Source of the DNA: Aldrovandia affinis
Lineage: Eukaryota > Chordata > Actinopteri > Notacanthiformes > Halosauridae
NCBI GenBank assembly: GCA_029706075.1
Contig: JAINUG010000215.1
Location: 1,356,501 to 1,420,500, forward strand
Reading direction: 5' to 3'
Length of the DNA stretch: 64,000 nucleotides
Shown: piece by piece, positions 35,089 through 45,647 of the stretch
Numbering within the stretch: the first letter of the stretch is position 1
Layout: every line of letters starts with the position of its first letter
The notes under the pieces: model-generated
Seen by the model: only the letters and a program-made list of their open reading frames with translations
Told to the model about the DNA's origin: nothing
Databases searched by the model: none
Translations under genes and position numbers: made by a program

Positions 35089-36860
35089 TGGATATGGCGA
35101 TGTCAAATTTTATGCCTGCCATAAATGTATTGTCAAACTCTGGCTTTGTGAGGCTTGTACACTGTGTTGCACACATGAAACCACACTTCCCCTGCGATAA
35201 TTCATTTAATGATAGCTGCAATCCCTTTATGTTTATACTACACCAGAATCGTGTGGCTCATACAGATGCTGGAGCGGGTCCCGGGGCAGCAAGGATACTA
35301 GCTTCAAAAATCATCAGAGCAACAGGACAGCCAAACTAGGTGAACCCACAAAAGAGGAAAAAGTTGTGTCGCAGCCGTGAAGGCATTGTGAAAATCGGCA
35401 TCTACTACAACAGCATAAAATCAAAAGTGCTGTGTGACAACATGCTTGTAAATGGTGCAGAACAACATACAGATTGCTATAAGCCGTCCCTCTGTGTGGG
35501 AGGCGTGTCAAATGCACGCTTGTTACCGCACCTACGTGAGGCTCGCTGACGTTTGTGCCTGGCGAGCTGGGCCCCCCTGTCCTGGACTTCCTGTCTGCGC
35601 CAAGCTGTGTCAAGCTTCCTGCTTGGACCGGAGGGAGGCGGGGATTCGGGCAGAGTCGTACCCAGATCAGCACTGTGAGGATCAAAAGATCACAGGGTGG
35701 GTGAAGGTGTTGCGTAAGTGAGGATGGGGCCTGTACTCTACGCTTCCCCAGCATCCTATTTCCAAGGAGGCTTTTAATGATGTCCAGTCACAAAGCCTGG
35801 GAATAAAAGAAACAGGCAGGGGGACCCTGAGGCCTTGGGAATTCATCATCATTTATGAGCCTCCTGTCATCCTCAGAAAAAAGGGCCTTTCCTTCTCCGC
35901 CAGGTCCTTATCAGCTGTAAATGCCCCACCGTCAGTGTAATTGCAGCCATATATAAAAGGGGCCCTCTTTGGACTCCCCCACACCAACCTCCCCTCTCTA
36001 CTACGGGCGCACTAAATTATTCACACCTCCCACAATTGGACAGGCTGAGCTGGACCCACCCCCCACACACCAATACTTCTGATATACAATGCGTCTGATG
36101 TGCATAGCAGTTTCCGATGATTTAATGTTCCCTATAACTACCACTGTACAATCAAGGCACTCTGAATGTATTTAATTAATATTATTATAAATACATTTCA
36201 CATGGAGGGTCTGAATAATACACATTTTACTGGGAAACTTCAGAAACTCTTTGACTCTTCTCTTTTGAGAAGAGGGCATAGAAGCAAAAGTCTTCTTATT
36301 AATCTATTGTGCCTTTGATCATCAATTACATTTCTCTGAACAATGGATTAATTCTATTTCATGCAAGTTTGTGGCATTTCAAGGAAGTTACATTTTTCTT
36401 TCACATCATGATGATACATTTTAACAGGATTGTGGCTACTATGGTTTTCATGAATTTTTCTCCTAGTTTCAATCCATAATAATGAACTCATGAGATTATT
36501 GTGGGCAGCATGTCAGTTTAATGGCCATAATTCATATGTGCACATGTGCTCTTAATTTAATACATGATTAATTCATGGTGTTATTTTGTAATAAATCAAA
36601 TTGACCCCAGAAAGAAAACATTCAAAACATGACGATAAATTAATTCACACAAGTCAAAATGTATTCTTGATTCATCTAGTTTTTTTTGCAAAACCACAAA
36701 CATGTATATTTGCACATAAAACATGAAGAATGTTCAGGCTTGTTGTACTAACTTGAATAAAATTGAAAATAAAGCACTATAATTTAGGACAGAAGGAAAA
36801 TTTACTGTGGACTAATCAGTGAGTGAATCGACATTGGTGTATACAGCTAGTTAGCTAATT
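35089..36860. other. No gene seen; possible promoter at 35950
   Basis: No coding exon was recognised. 35860-35980 has promoter-like motifs, listed separately. The rest is AT-rich and unassigned. Confidence 0.4.
35907..35960 (+). promoter_or_regulatory. Candidate TATA-type core promoter with GATA motif
   Basis: TATATAAAAGGGGCC at 35950 is a strong TATA-box match with a G-rich downstream flank. CTTATC (a GATA-factor site) and CAGCTG (E-box) lie about 40 bp upstream, at 35907-35917. Transcription would start near 35980 on the plus strand. No coding exon follows at once, so it could serve a non-coding RNA or a distant 5' exon, or be chance. Confidence 0.3.
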
Positions 36861-36861
36861 G

Positions 36862-36936
36862 AGGCACGGTGACTGGCGGAAACAAAACCTGCATACACAC
36901 CAGCCCTCCAGGACAGGAATTGCCCACTCCTGCTAT
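36862..36936. repeat. Decayed half of the CAGGGGTGGGC hAT MITE family
   Basis: ACAAAACCTGCATACACACC followed by GGAATTGCCCACTCCTG matches the right arm of the 205-bp element at 3523 and 17213 with many changes. It is an older copy. Confidence 0.55.
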
Positions 36937-37729
36937 ATATGGTGGTTAGCTAGCCAGCTAAAAACAACAACTGCAAAAGCGGAAGTACTGTGGGGTCGCA
37001 GCTATTGCCTAGATGACGCACAAACATTCCAGTGAAACCATCTACAGAGAAATTCATTTGTAGTGGAGATCAGAGCCAAGCTAATGAGTCCACTGCACAA
37101 GGTAACTGTGTTTCCTGTCAAGACAAGGAAACGATATGGATGTGGGTCTATCTCTGCTATGCCCTACTGTCGAGAAAAGGGAACAATACGGATGTGGGTC
37201 TCTGCTATGCAATGTTGTTATGTTGAGTTGTAATGATATTTAATTGGAGTGCAGAAGGCTTATACTGCTTTGTGCTTTGTGGAGCAACACAGAAGAGAAT
37301 CTGCCTCTGTGTGACCTAAAGGACATAGAGTTGGAGTGAGGGGTCTCTGGCAGACTGTCAACCCAAATTAGTGGAGTAGAACTAGATGTTTAAGTGTACA
37401 CTTGTAGTGACTGCAATAGAGTTTTCGATGGAAGTAACGGCAGTGTACAGTGATTTTTAGCAGATGATTATTACACAGGACAGTAGGGACATCTAGTGGA
37501 CAAAGCATTAAGCAGCACAGACCTGACAAAGTGAGACAATGGAATAGTGACTGGAGAGGGAACAATGTATGCCTTCTCGCAAAGCGCCATCTGCTGGAGA
37601 CTATAGAAATACAGTACATTATTTTGCTGGTACAGTTTTCAGGTAAGAGGAGAGAGGTTTCAAGACCACCATAACGGTGATGAAATTATGTGCTGCCAAT
37701 CACCTGTATAAACCAATCAAATAACTTTG
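36937..37729. other. No gene seen
   Basis: Unassigned; no domain-bearing frame. Confidence 0.4.
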
Positions 37730-37737
37730 GTGTATAG

Positions 37738-37921
37738 CAGAGTTACTCAAATCTGGCCCGCAAATCCAAATTCGGTCCTGGTTTTCTCTTCTCTCAGGTA
37801 GGTAATTGAACAATTAGTGCAACTGATTGGCCAGAGTGTCTTCACACCTGACTCCCAGGTAAAGGGAGGGTGGAAGAACAACAATACTCGGCCGATGAGG
37901 ACCGTGATTTGAGTAACCCTG
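37738..37921. mobile_element. 184-bp hAT-type MITE, second family
   Basis: The ends CAGAGTTACTCAAATC and GATTTGAGTAACCCTG are inverted repeats. The perfect 8-bp duplication GTGTATAG (37730-37737 and 37922-37929) has TA at its centre, again fitting a Buster-type hAT. It is non-coding. Confidence 0.85.
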
Positions 37922-37929
37922 GTGTATAG

Positions 37930-38156
37930 TAAAACACTAAGACTGGTTAAACAGATTAGTCACTGATATCAATATGATTCATGCACCCGTTTTAGCAGTT
38001 TTACACTCCACCAGATCAATGACATTGTTAAAATTGGACATTGTGACAACGGCACCTTGTAGGGGTAGACATGGGACGTAAGAGCGAGTGATCATTCCAG
38101 GTCGCCATCCAGCGGGAGATAGTCCATCCAGTCTTCGAGAGCAGAATTCAGAACCT
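37930..38156. other. No gene seen
   Basis: Short unassigned stretch before the telomere-like repeat. Confidence 0.4.
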
Positions 38157-38160
38157 TGGG

Positions 38161-38195
<35 letters not shown>

Positions 38196-38196
38196 A
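38157..38196. repeat. Interstitial telomere-like repeat, TTAGGG strand
   Basis: Six GGGTTA units with one variant spacing. The orientation is opposite to the tract at 21484. Confidence 0.9.
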
Positions 38197-38771
38197 GGTT
38201 CAATTTAACCACAGTGCACATTTTTTCTTAACTGACTTCTACAGGTCACTTTTTTCCCTTTCTTGTATAACATATTTTGTGCATTCCAGCAGCTAGAAAG
38301 CACACTATTGTGGTAGACTAATTCTGAGTGCTAGAATAATTAATGTAGCTGGGAATGGGTCATTGGGGGTAATCAGTTTGTAATGGAGAGATAAGCGATA
38401 ACTTTGTCTTGTGTGTTTTTCTGTTATGTGGCTGGATAGAGAACTTGGTTTAATATCAATATTCATCTCTCCTTCAATGAATGCTAATACAATGTCACCT
38501 ATTTTTTGTCCTCTCTGCTGCAGGCTAAGGTCTAGGAAGCTAGGTATTTAGGTACAAATGTATGTGTCTGTATGTGTCTCTTGTGTATGTTTAGCATGGC
38601 TCAGGTATGATGTACCTGCATGCAGTGAAATGCTCCTCACCTCTGACTGCTGTATGTATCTCTTGTGTAGGTTTAGCAGGGCTCAGGTATGATGTAGCCT
38701 ACCTGTATTCAGTGAAATGATACAGTGGTAAGGTCTGGGGTCCTGTGATTCCTAAGTGTAATAGAGGCCTG
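38197..38771. other. No gene seen
   Basis: Unassigned. An imperfect ~95-bp direct repeat (TCTTGTGTATGTTTAGCATG... and TCTTGTGTAGGTTTAGCAGG...) lies at about 38579-38718. Confidence 0.4.
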
Positions 38772-38989
38772 GGTCGGTATTCACAAAGCATTTTAAGGGT
38801 AAAAGTTGGTCCTAACTCGGAAATTTAAGAGCAACTCCGAAAAATAATGGGCGTGTCACTCATAAATTTAGGACTCCTACATTTTTGGGATAAGAGTATT
38901 TCACAAAGGGTTTGAGAGCTAAAAACAGCTCCTAAGTCCAGGAAAAGTTAGAAGCAGTCAAGAGGACTTCTAAGTCGCTAAAGACCTAT

Positions 38990-39360
38990 TCACAGCGATC
39001 CGAAAATTGCTGCTGCCGGCAATCGTCGTCGAAATAGCGTCAACACTTTGGAGATATTGAATGATACAGAGCTCATAAAAATATACCGCCTCAATCGCGA
39101 GGGTATTATGATAGTAGTAGAGCTAGTCAGAGGTGCAATCACGTCACCAACAAACAGAAACAACCCGATAACAGCAGAGATCAAGGTGTTGACAACTCTA
39201 CGCTACTTGGCCACAGGGAAAATGCAGCTATGCAGCCCCGTTATGCTGGTGTCAGAGTACCCAAGGATACTGTACACCACTGAGGCAGTTGGCGACAGTT
39301 CCTTGGGTGCTGTGCCTCCTCCTAATGAATACATTAAATATTATGTATTACAGATTACAT
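38990..39360 (+). pseudogene. Harbinger nuclease (HARBI1-like) N-terminal fragment
   Basis: The frame open through NRRRNSVNTLEILNDTELIK and YRLNREGIMIVVELV, then NPITAEIKVLTTLRYLATGK, matches the N-terminal helical region that precedes the DDE nuclease of HARBI1-like transposases. No ATG opens it at the expected place. The frame ends before any catalytic Asp, so this is a truncated, inactive copy. Confidence 0.75.
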
Positions 39361-39411
39361 GATCTTCGGTGACATGTTTAGCGAGATTAATTTATGGATG
39401 ACAACATATGT

Positions 39412-39813
39412 TCATTTTTGTGTATAGGCTGAATGCATTAAATGATAGAATAAAACAGATTGATAGAATAAGATGGTGTAGTCTGTAGTGTAGGCCCTAG
39501 TTGTGGATGATTGGCCTAATGTCGTATTACCTGTGGCAGCTGTTTGTCGCTTGTATTCTGCAATCTCTTGCCTCGCATGAGACTGCAGAGAGAACCACCG
39601 CTTCTTGCATTCATCAGTGGTTCTCCGGAGGAGTGGGAAAGCCACGTTTATTTCCATGCGAATGCTTTCCCATGCTTCTTTTTTGGTTTTGGTGGTTATG
39701 CCACTTCCGAATTTCCCTTTGATTATTTCTTTTCTTTCATTCACTTGTTCGGCTAGCAGTAGTTGTTGGTCTTTCGTCCAGTTTGGTTTGCGTTTGCGTT
39801 TATTGTCAGCCAT
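39412..39813 (-). pseudogene. Harbinger Myb/SANT-like DNA-binding protein
   Basis: From ATG at 39813 the product reads MADNKRKRKPNWTKDQQLLL, with a trihelix Myb/SANT-like domain over about residues 10-90. Its conserved Trp residues are seen in NWT, EAWESI and KKRWFSL. Such proteins partner the Harbinger nuclease and bring it to the transposon ends and into the nucleus. The frame has 134 codons or so with no internal stop, shorter than usual, and may lack its C-terminal part. A longer start at 39885 is possible. Confidence 0.75.
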
Positions 39814-40301
39814 GGTGATTCTAGTCTGGATAATTGGAAGGCTGCTTATATAGATACCCGCTGATTGTTTACGAGATGCAGACATGTAACGAATTGACTA
39901 GTTAGTAGTCTTGGTTTCATGTTAAATCAGTGACACGTAGCCTACATTTGTATTTTAGAATCTTTATTAGAATATAACAGGAACAGGTAGGCCTACATAC
40001 CCCTTTACAGTAGCATATAATTTATTTTTTAGGTTGAAATCGCTGGCAGAGACCCATCCCCTATATCAGCCAATCGCTGTGGGCATTCTGAGTAAGCTCG
40101 TTCATGAGACACAACGTCATCCATAGCAACGACGTCAACCCCGCCCTCACTCTTAGCTTGAAAATTCTCCGACTTCTTTAGTATGAGTTTGTCTTTGCAG
40201 CTTTGTGAATAGGTTTTAACTAAGGACTCTCAGCTAGAATGTTTTAGTGCGATTCAGGAGTACTCCTAGTGGTAAGATAAAATGCTTTGTGAATACCGGC
40301 C

Positions 40302-41165
40302 ATGAAGAGTAAGAAAAAATGTGATTCTTTGCAGAGGTTAATATTTTACATAGGCCATTTTGTGGTCCTATAAAATCTTTATCCTGATTTCACACTTTTA
40401 CATACAGTATTGCAAACATGTAATTTATTTTATTTATGGGTTGAACTTAAATGTGCCAACACTGATATAGAATTTTTCCATGATCAGACACAAACCATAT
40501 AGTACACGTTATTACATTCTTTGAGTATCACTAAACAGCAAACACATCTTTTTGGATTTTGGAAGAAGAATAGCAGTGTTCCAAATAGCAGGTGTGTGCT
40601 GTGCTATAAGGGGGCACTCAGAGACCAATTGCTTCGCTTATGGCCATACCACCCTGAAAATTATTTTATTTTGTTTTAGACTTTATTTTGCACCTAAGTG
40701 TGCTTCTGTGTGCTTTGATTACTGTACTTTAGAATGGGAGGAAAGGAGGAAAATGCATGTGGTGCACTCTTTTGCCTCCTTCCCTCTTTGCACTCCCTTC
40801 TGGCCAAAACATAATAATAATAAAAAGAAATGTATGTATCTCGCATTTGGTTACTGAACTGCAGGGTGGTTCACTGAACCATGCCCCAAAATAACCCCAA
40901 AAAATGCTAACTGTGTCTACGTTGCCAGCAGGTGGAATGAGTTAACAGCGGTATTGCCCCAAATGCCTTGTAGTCCCCACACTCATGAAAGCAGTCCTGC
41001 TGACTCTGGGGAAATAGGACACGGAGGGGGCTGTTCTCAGGACTTTTGACCAAATCACTGAATTTACTGTGGTACTGCAACTTCAGAATTTACATGTACA
41101 GTATCATGTTTGGTGTTGTTGGAAAGCTGTCATAAGCAATGGGTTGGTGTCATTGATGATATATA
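40302..41165. other. No gene seen
   Basis: Unassigned, apart from a short ATAATAATAA run near 40812. Confidence 0.45.
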
Positions 41166-41348
41166 CATTTTACATTTTAAGCATTTAGCAGACGCTCTTA
41201 TCCAGAGCGACTTACAAGATGTGCATTAATACAAGGCGAGAACAATCAAAGTTAGCGTACAAGATCAGTGCAGTAAAACGGCAAAAGACATCATTGCAGG
41301 CATCTGCGTATCATACCTGTAACATTGGGAAAGAAAAGGTTAGTGGGT

Positions 41349-41385
<37 letters not shown>

Positions 41386-42188
41386 AAGTAAACAGATTGA
41401 CTAGATGGACAGTGTTCAGTGGTAGTGGAGTCTGAAGAGGTGGGTTTTGAGTCTCTTGCGGAAGATTGGAAGTGATTCCGCAGTCCTGACCGATTGCGGG
41501 AGGTCGTTCCACCAACGAGGGACCAGGACAGAGAAGAGGCGAGACCGCGGGAGCGGCTGCCAGGCGCCCGGAGGGATGGGGCAGTCAGTCTGCCAGCGGA
41601 GGCGGAGCGGAGGGGTCTGGACGGGGTGTAGGGCGTGATGAGTGACTGGAGGTGCGGGGAGCAGTACCTCTGGCCGCTTGAAAAGCCAGCACCAGTGACT
41701 TGAATCTGATGCGTGCTGCGATGGGGAGCCAATGCAGAGAGGAGAGTAGAGGGGTGACGTGGGTGAACTTCGGCTGGTTGAACACCAGGCGAGCAGCAGC
41801 GTTCTGGACTAGTTGCAGTGGCTTGATGGCACAGGCCGGAAGGCCTGCCAGCAAGGAATTGCAGTAGTCCAGACGTGAGATCACCAGGGCCTGGACCAGG
41901 AGTTGAGTGGCCTCTTGGGTGAGGAACGGTCTGATCCTCCGGATGTTGTGGAGGGAGAAACGGCAGGTCCGAGAGATCGCTGCAATGTGGCTCGAGAAGC
42001 ACAGCTGGTTGTCCAGGGTTACCCCAAGACTCCTGGCAGACTGGGACGGAGACACTATGGAGCCTTCCACGGTAATTGACGCATCAATCATCGGGGAGCC
42101 CTTCGCTGGGAGGAAGAGCAGCTCTGTCTTCCCCAGGTTCAGCTTCAGGTGGTGGGTGGACATCCATGCGGAGATATGGTACAGTGGG
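41166..42188 (-). mobile_element. LINE L2, 5'-truncated, reverse-transcriptase end
   Basis: Minus strand from 42188: ISAWMSTHHLKLNLGKTELL then ITVEGSIVSPSQSARSLGVT and SRLDYCNSLLAGLP, the thumb and C-terminal part of an L2 reverse transcriptase. About 190 codons stay open to 41585. The 3' UTR ends at 41166 in GGATAAGAGCGTCTGCTAAA, the tail used by the SINEs here. A 31-base poly-A (T run at 41351-41381) sits in the 3' UTR. 5' truncation is typical of LINE insertion. Confidence 0.9.
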
Positions 42189-42700
42189 TGCTTAACGTCT
42201 GTTTAACAATTGTTTGAATTCCGGCTAATAAACATATTCATAACTCAGCATTTCTCATTGATCTTAACTACTGCAGTTACACATTGTGGTGTTAAGGTTA
42301 CTGGTAACAGCACACACACATATAGAACTTTGGTTAGGTGCACTCCGTAGTCACTCACCTATACAGTAGTGCCGTTGTAAGATACATAATTGTGTCCTTG
42401 GTAGGCCATACACAGGCCAAAGGCACGTCCACATCTCATATAGAGATAGCAACACATATGGAGCCACACTACAAGAGCTAAAAGACAAAAGTCTCTCATT
42501 TGCATATCATACTATTCTATAAGTAATTGTTAACACAGAGAAAGGATAACATTAATTGGAATCAGATAAAATAATTGTAGTCAAATAACTAAAAAACTAA
42601 AGTTAGATAACATCCATTTAATCCCATTCCAGTATCACAAAGGTAAGACTACACGCTATCCTTCACCACTCGGACACTTCCACCATTGGGTGTGTTTGAG
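42189..42700. other. No gene seen
   Basis: Unassigned sequence between the L2 end and the minisatellite. Confidence 0.4.
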
Positions 42701-42883
42701 TGGGATCCAACACACACTAAATATGACATTATTACCGTTAGCGCTCACACACACTTAAATATGATATTATTAATGTTAGCGCTCGCACACAGTAAATATG
42801 ACAGTGTTACTGTTAGCGCTCACACACACACTAAATATGACATTATTACTGTTAGCGTTCACAAACACTAAATATAACATTGT

Positions 42884-43212
42884 TATGGGTGGTGCATAGC
42901 ACGGTCGCTGCACAGCATGAAGGCCCGGCCGGGCCTTTCTGTGTGGAGTTTGCATGTTCTCCCTGTGTCCGCGTGGGTTTCCTCCGGGTACTCCGGTTTC
43001 CTCCCAGAGTCCAAAGACATGCATGTTAGGCTAATTGAAGAGTCTAAATTGCCAGTAGGTATGAGTGTGTGAGTGAATAGTGTATGTGCCCTGTGATGGA
43101 TTGGCAACCTGTCCAGGGTGTATTCCTGCCTCTTTCCCTATGCATGCTGGGATAGGCTCCAGCCCCCCCGCGACCCTGACCAGGAATAAGCGGGTTAGAT
43201 CATGAATGAATG
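42884..43212 (+). mobile_element. SINE of the GATG-tail family, inserted in the minisatellite
   Basis: GGGTGGTGCATAGCACGGTC opens the element. The GGCCTTTCTGTGTGGAGTTT block, CATGTTCTCCCTGTGTCC and GCATGCTGGGATAGGCTCCA follow, and the end is ATGAATGAATGAC. The B-box region is deleted or altered between GCATGAAGG and CCCGGCC. Confidence 0.85.
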
Positions 43213-43369
43213 ACATTATTCCTGTTAACGCTCACACACACTGAATATGGTATTATTGCGGTTAGCACTCACACACACTAAATATGACATTATTACTGTT
43301 AGAGCACACACATACACAAAATATGACAGTATTACTGTTAGCGCTCGCACACACTAAATATGACATTAT

Positions 43370-43622
43370 GGGGCGGCAGATATCGCAGAGGTCTAACGCA
43401 CCAAACTTTGGCTGGTCCGGTGTGGTGTGCGCTGCCTGTCAGGGACGCGGTTCGAAGGTGCGGCATTTGGCATTCTGCCTCAGGGGGAGGGGGAGGGTGA
43501 GCCTGCATCAGTTCATCGAGGAGCAGGACAGGCGTCTGTGTTCAGGTTTAGAGGGTATAATTGGCAACCAAATTGGGAGAAAAACTGAAAAAAAATTGAA
43601 ACTATAAATAAAAAAATAAAAA
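43370..43622 (+). mobile_element. tRNA-headed SINE, shared-body family, copy E
   Basis: The head (GGTCTAACGCACCAAACTTT and GACGCGGTTCGAAG) is of the copy-A type. The body is shortened and the tail GGGTATAATTGGCAACCAAA plus an A-rich end is kept. The flanks ATATGACATTAT and ATATGACACTAT may be the target duplication, although the array itself repeats this motif. Confidence 0.85.
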
Positions 43623-43726
43623 AATATGACACTATTGCTGTCAGTGCTCACACAGAGTAAATGTGACATTATTACTGTTAGCGCTCACACATGCTAAATA
43701 TGACTAAATTATGACTAAATTATTAT

Positions 43727-43786
43727 GGGTGGTACAGTGGATAGCACTGTCGCCGCACAGCAAGAAGGTCCCAGATTTGAATCTGA
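43727..43786 (+). mobile_element. SINE head fragment, GATG-tail family
   Basis: GGGTGGTACAGTGGATAGCA and GTCGCCGCACAGCAAGAAGG match the 5' 60 bp of the family. The rest is replaced by LINE sequence. Confidence 0.75.
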
Positions 43787-44433
43787 ATTCTAATCGCCTC
43801 AATTTTATCATTAAAAAATGCAAGTAATTGTTTGCACTTCTAATTTTCTCATCCTGCTTAGGCCGTATCGGTTTTGGGTTCAGAAGTTTGTTAATTGTAT
43901 TAAACAAAGCAGTTGGACGATTTTTACCCGATGCAATGAGCGCTGAGAAATATGATGTTTTAGCATTAGCCAGTGCTTTCTGATATAGCTGTACATGAGA
44001 TTTCCATATCTCCAAATCAATATAGATCCCTGATTTTTTCCACTTCTGCTCCAAATGGCATCCCTTAATTTTAAGCCCTTTCAGGTCATTAGTGTACCAG
44101 GGAGAGCGGCGCTTGGATAGAATGGTTCGGGTACGAAGCGGTGCTACTGTCTATATTGGAAGTAGAGTTGTATAGATCAACTACCTCATCAATCGATATT
44201 GACAAGACATCATTTAGTGCAGTAACCATATCAGATAGTTTAGCAGGATCCAAAAGATGTCTTAGTTGGAAAACTATTGTTTGAGCCATAGCAACAGGAA
44301 GGGGCAGATCAATTTTAAAAGAGATCAAAAAATTATCTATGAAGCTTACCGGAATTAGAATAAGATCACTAGGGGATACATCTAGTGTCATAAATAGATC
44401 TAGAGTGTGCCCCCTAATGTGTGTTGGTGATGA

Positions 44434-45647
44434 CACTACCGGTCAAAAGTTTTAGAACACCCCTATTTTTCCTGTTTTTACTGAAATTTAAGCGGTTCAA
44501 GTCCAGTGAATAACCTAAAATGGTACAAAGGTAAGCGGTAAACTGCCAGAGGTTAAAAAAAAAGTTTAGGTTACCAAAAACGGAAAAATAATGTACATTT
44601 CAGTTATAAAAAAGGCAGTTTTCAGGGAACAAGTAATGGGTTAACAACTTACAACTGTTCTGCAGCAATGGAAGTAAATTAAGCCTTGAAAGTTGATGCA
44701 AACAATTCCTACAGGTGTCCCAACTTCTGTTGATTACTTACAAACCCTCTGTCTGTATAAAAGCAGTGTTGGAACAGACTGTGTTACTACACCCTCTGAA
44801 GCATTATTTGGACAATATTGCACTGCAGGAAGTAGTATATTGCTATCATAATGGTGAGAAAAAGGCAATTAACAAAGGAAGACAGACAGACCATTATAAC
44901 CCTTAAAAGTGTAGGTCTTTCCTTTAGAGAAATTGCAAAGAAGGCCAAGGTGTCAGTGAGTACAGTTTCCTACACCATCAAAAGGCACTTGGAAACTGGA
45001 GGAAACTCTGACAGGAAGAGGTCTGGCAGACCCAAAGCCACAACAAAATCAGCAGACAAGTTTCTGAGAGTCAACAGCTTGCGTGATAGGCGGCTCACAG
45101 GACAACAGCTTTAAACACAGCTTAACACTGGTTGAAGTAAGAAAGTCTCCGTTTCAACTGTGAAGAGAGCAAGATAATGACCCTAAACATACCTCCAGGC
45201 TATGTCAGAACTACCTTAGAAGAAAAGAACAAGACGGTAAGCTTCAAATCATGGAATGGCCAGCACAGTCTCCAGACTTAAACCCGATCGAGCTGGTTTG
45301 GGATGAACTGGACAGAAGGGTGAAAGCAAAGCAACCTACAAGTGCAACACATTTGTGGGAACTTCTGCAACAGTGCTGGGAAGAACGTTCCAAACAATAT
45401 TTGATTTCCATTGTAAAAAGAATGCCACGAGTGTGTTCGGCTGTTATATCTGCAAAAGGTGGCTACTTTGATGAGTCAAAAATGTAGATTACATTTTGTT
45501 AAACAAAACGATTCCATGATTTCTTTTTTTATCTCCAATTGCTTATTTGTTCTATGCTTTAATTTCAGAGTACATTGAAACATTAAACTGTGTACATTTC
45601 AATAAAAACTGAAAAAATTGAGGTGTTCTAATACTTGACCGGTAGTG
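44434..45647 (+). mobile_element. Tc1-like transposon inserted in the LINE
   Basis: The left end CACTACCGGTCAAAAGTTTT matches the MITE at 7018. The right end is CTTGACCGGTAGTG, followed by TA. The left flank has GA instead of TA, probably mutated. At 1214 bp it is shorter than a full Tc1 (about 1.6 kb) because the middle of the transposase is deleted. Confidence 0.9.
44851..45487 (+). pseudogene. Tc1 transposase, middle deleted
   Basis: The N-terminal part (44851-45114) reads MVRKRQLTKEDRQTIITLKS with the paired-like helix-turn-helix (SFREIAKKAKVSVSTVSYTI) and RSGRPKATT, the GRPR-type hook. After a stop and a large deletion it resumes at 45251 with MEWPAQSPDLNPIELVWDEL, carrying the last catalytic acidic residue, and ends ...YFDESKM followed by a stop. 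The region with the first two catalytic Asp residues is lost. Confidence 0.85.

Larger units (their letters stand above)
38772..40301. mobile_element. PIF/Harbinger transposon with remains of both genes
   Basis: The left end GGTCGGTATTCACAAAGCAT and the right end, in reverse GGCCGGTATTCACAAAGCAT, are 20-bp inverted repeats with one mismatch. Inside, a HARBI1-type nuclease N-terminus on the plus strand faces a Myb/SANT-like gene on the minus strand, the two-gene plan of Harbinger elements. At 1.5 kb it is about half the autonomous length, with the catalytic part of the nuclease missing. The flanking trinucleotides (CTG, ATG) do not match well, so the exact ends are uncertain. Confidence 0.85.
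42701..43720. repeat. Diverged minisatellite, ~37-42-bp unit, split by SINEs
   Basis: Units carry CACACACTAAATATGACATT and ATTACTGTTAGCGCT. About five lie at 42701-42884, four at 43207-43369 and two to three at 43624-43715. Two SINEs separate the blocks, so one array was interrupted twice. Confidence 0.9.

Noticed and set aside
41340-42002. A 220-codon minus-strand frame across the L2 region in another frame
   Set aside because: The reverse-transcriptase motifs lie in the frame of 41585-42163; the longer frame is a shadow ending in poly-Lys from the T run.
42701-43715. CRISPR-like array of ~40-bp repeats
   Set aside because: Units are directly adjacent without unique spacers and diverge gradually, as in a minisatellite; the genome is a vertebrate's.
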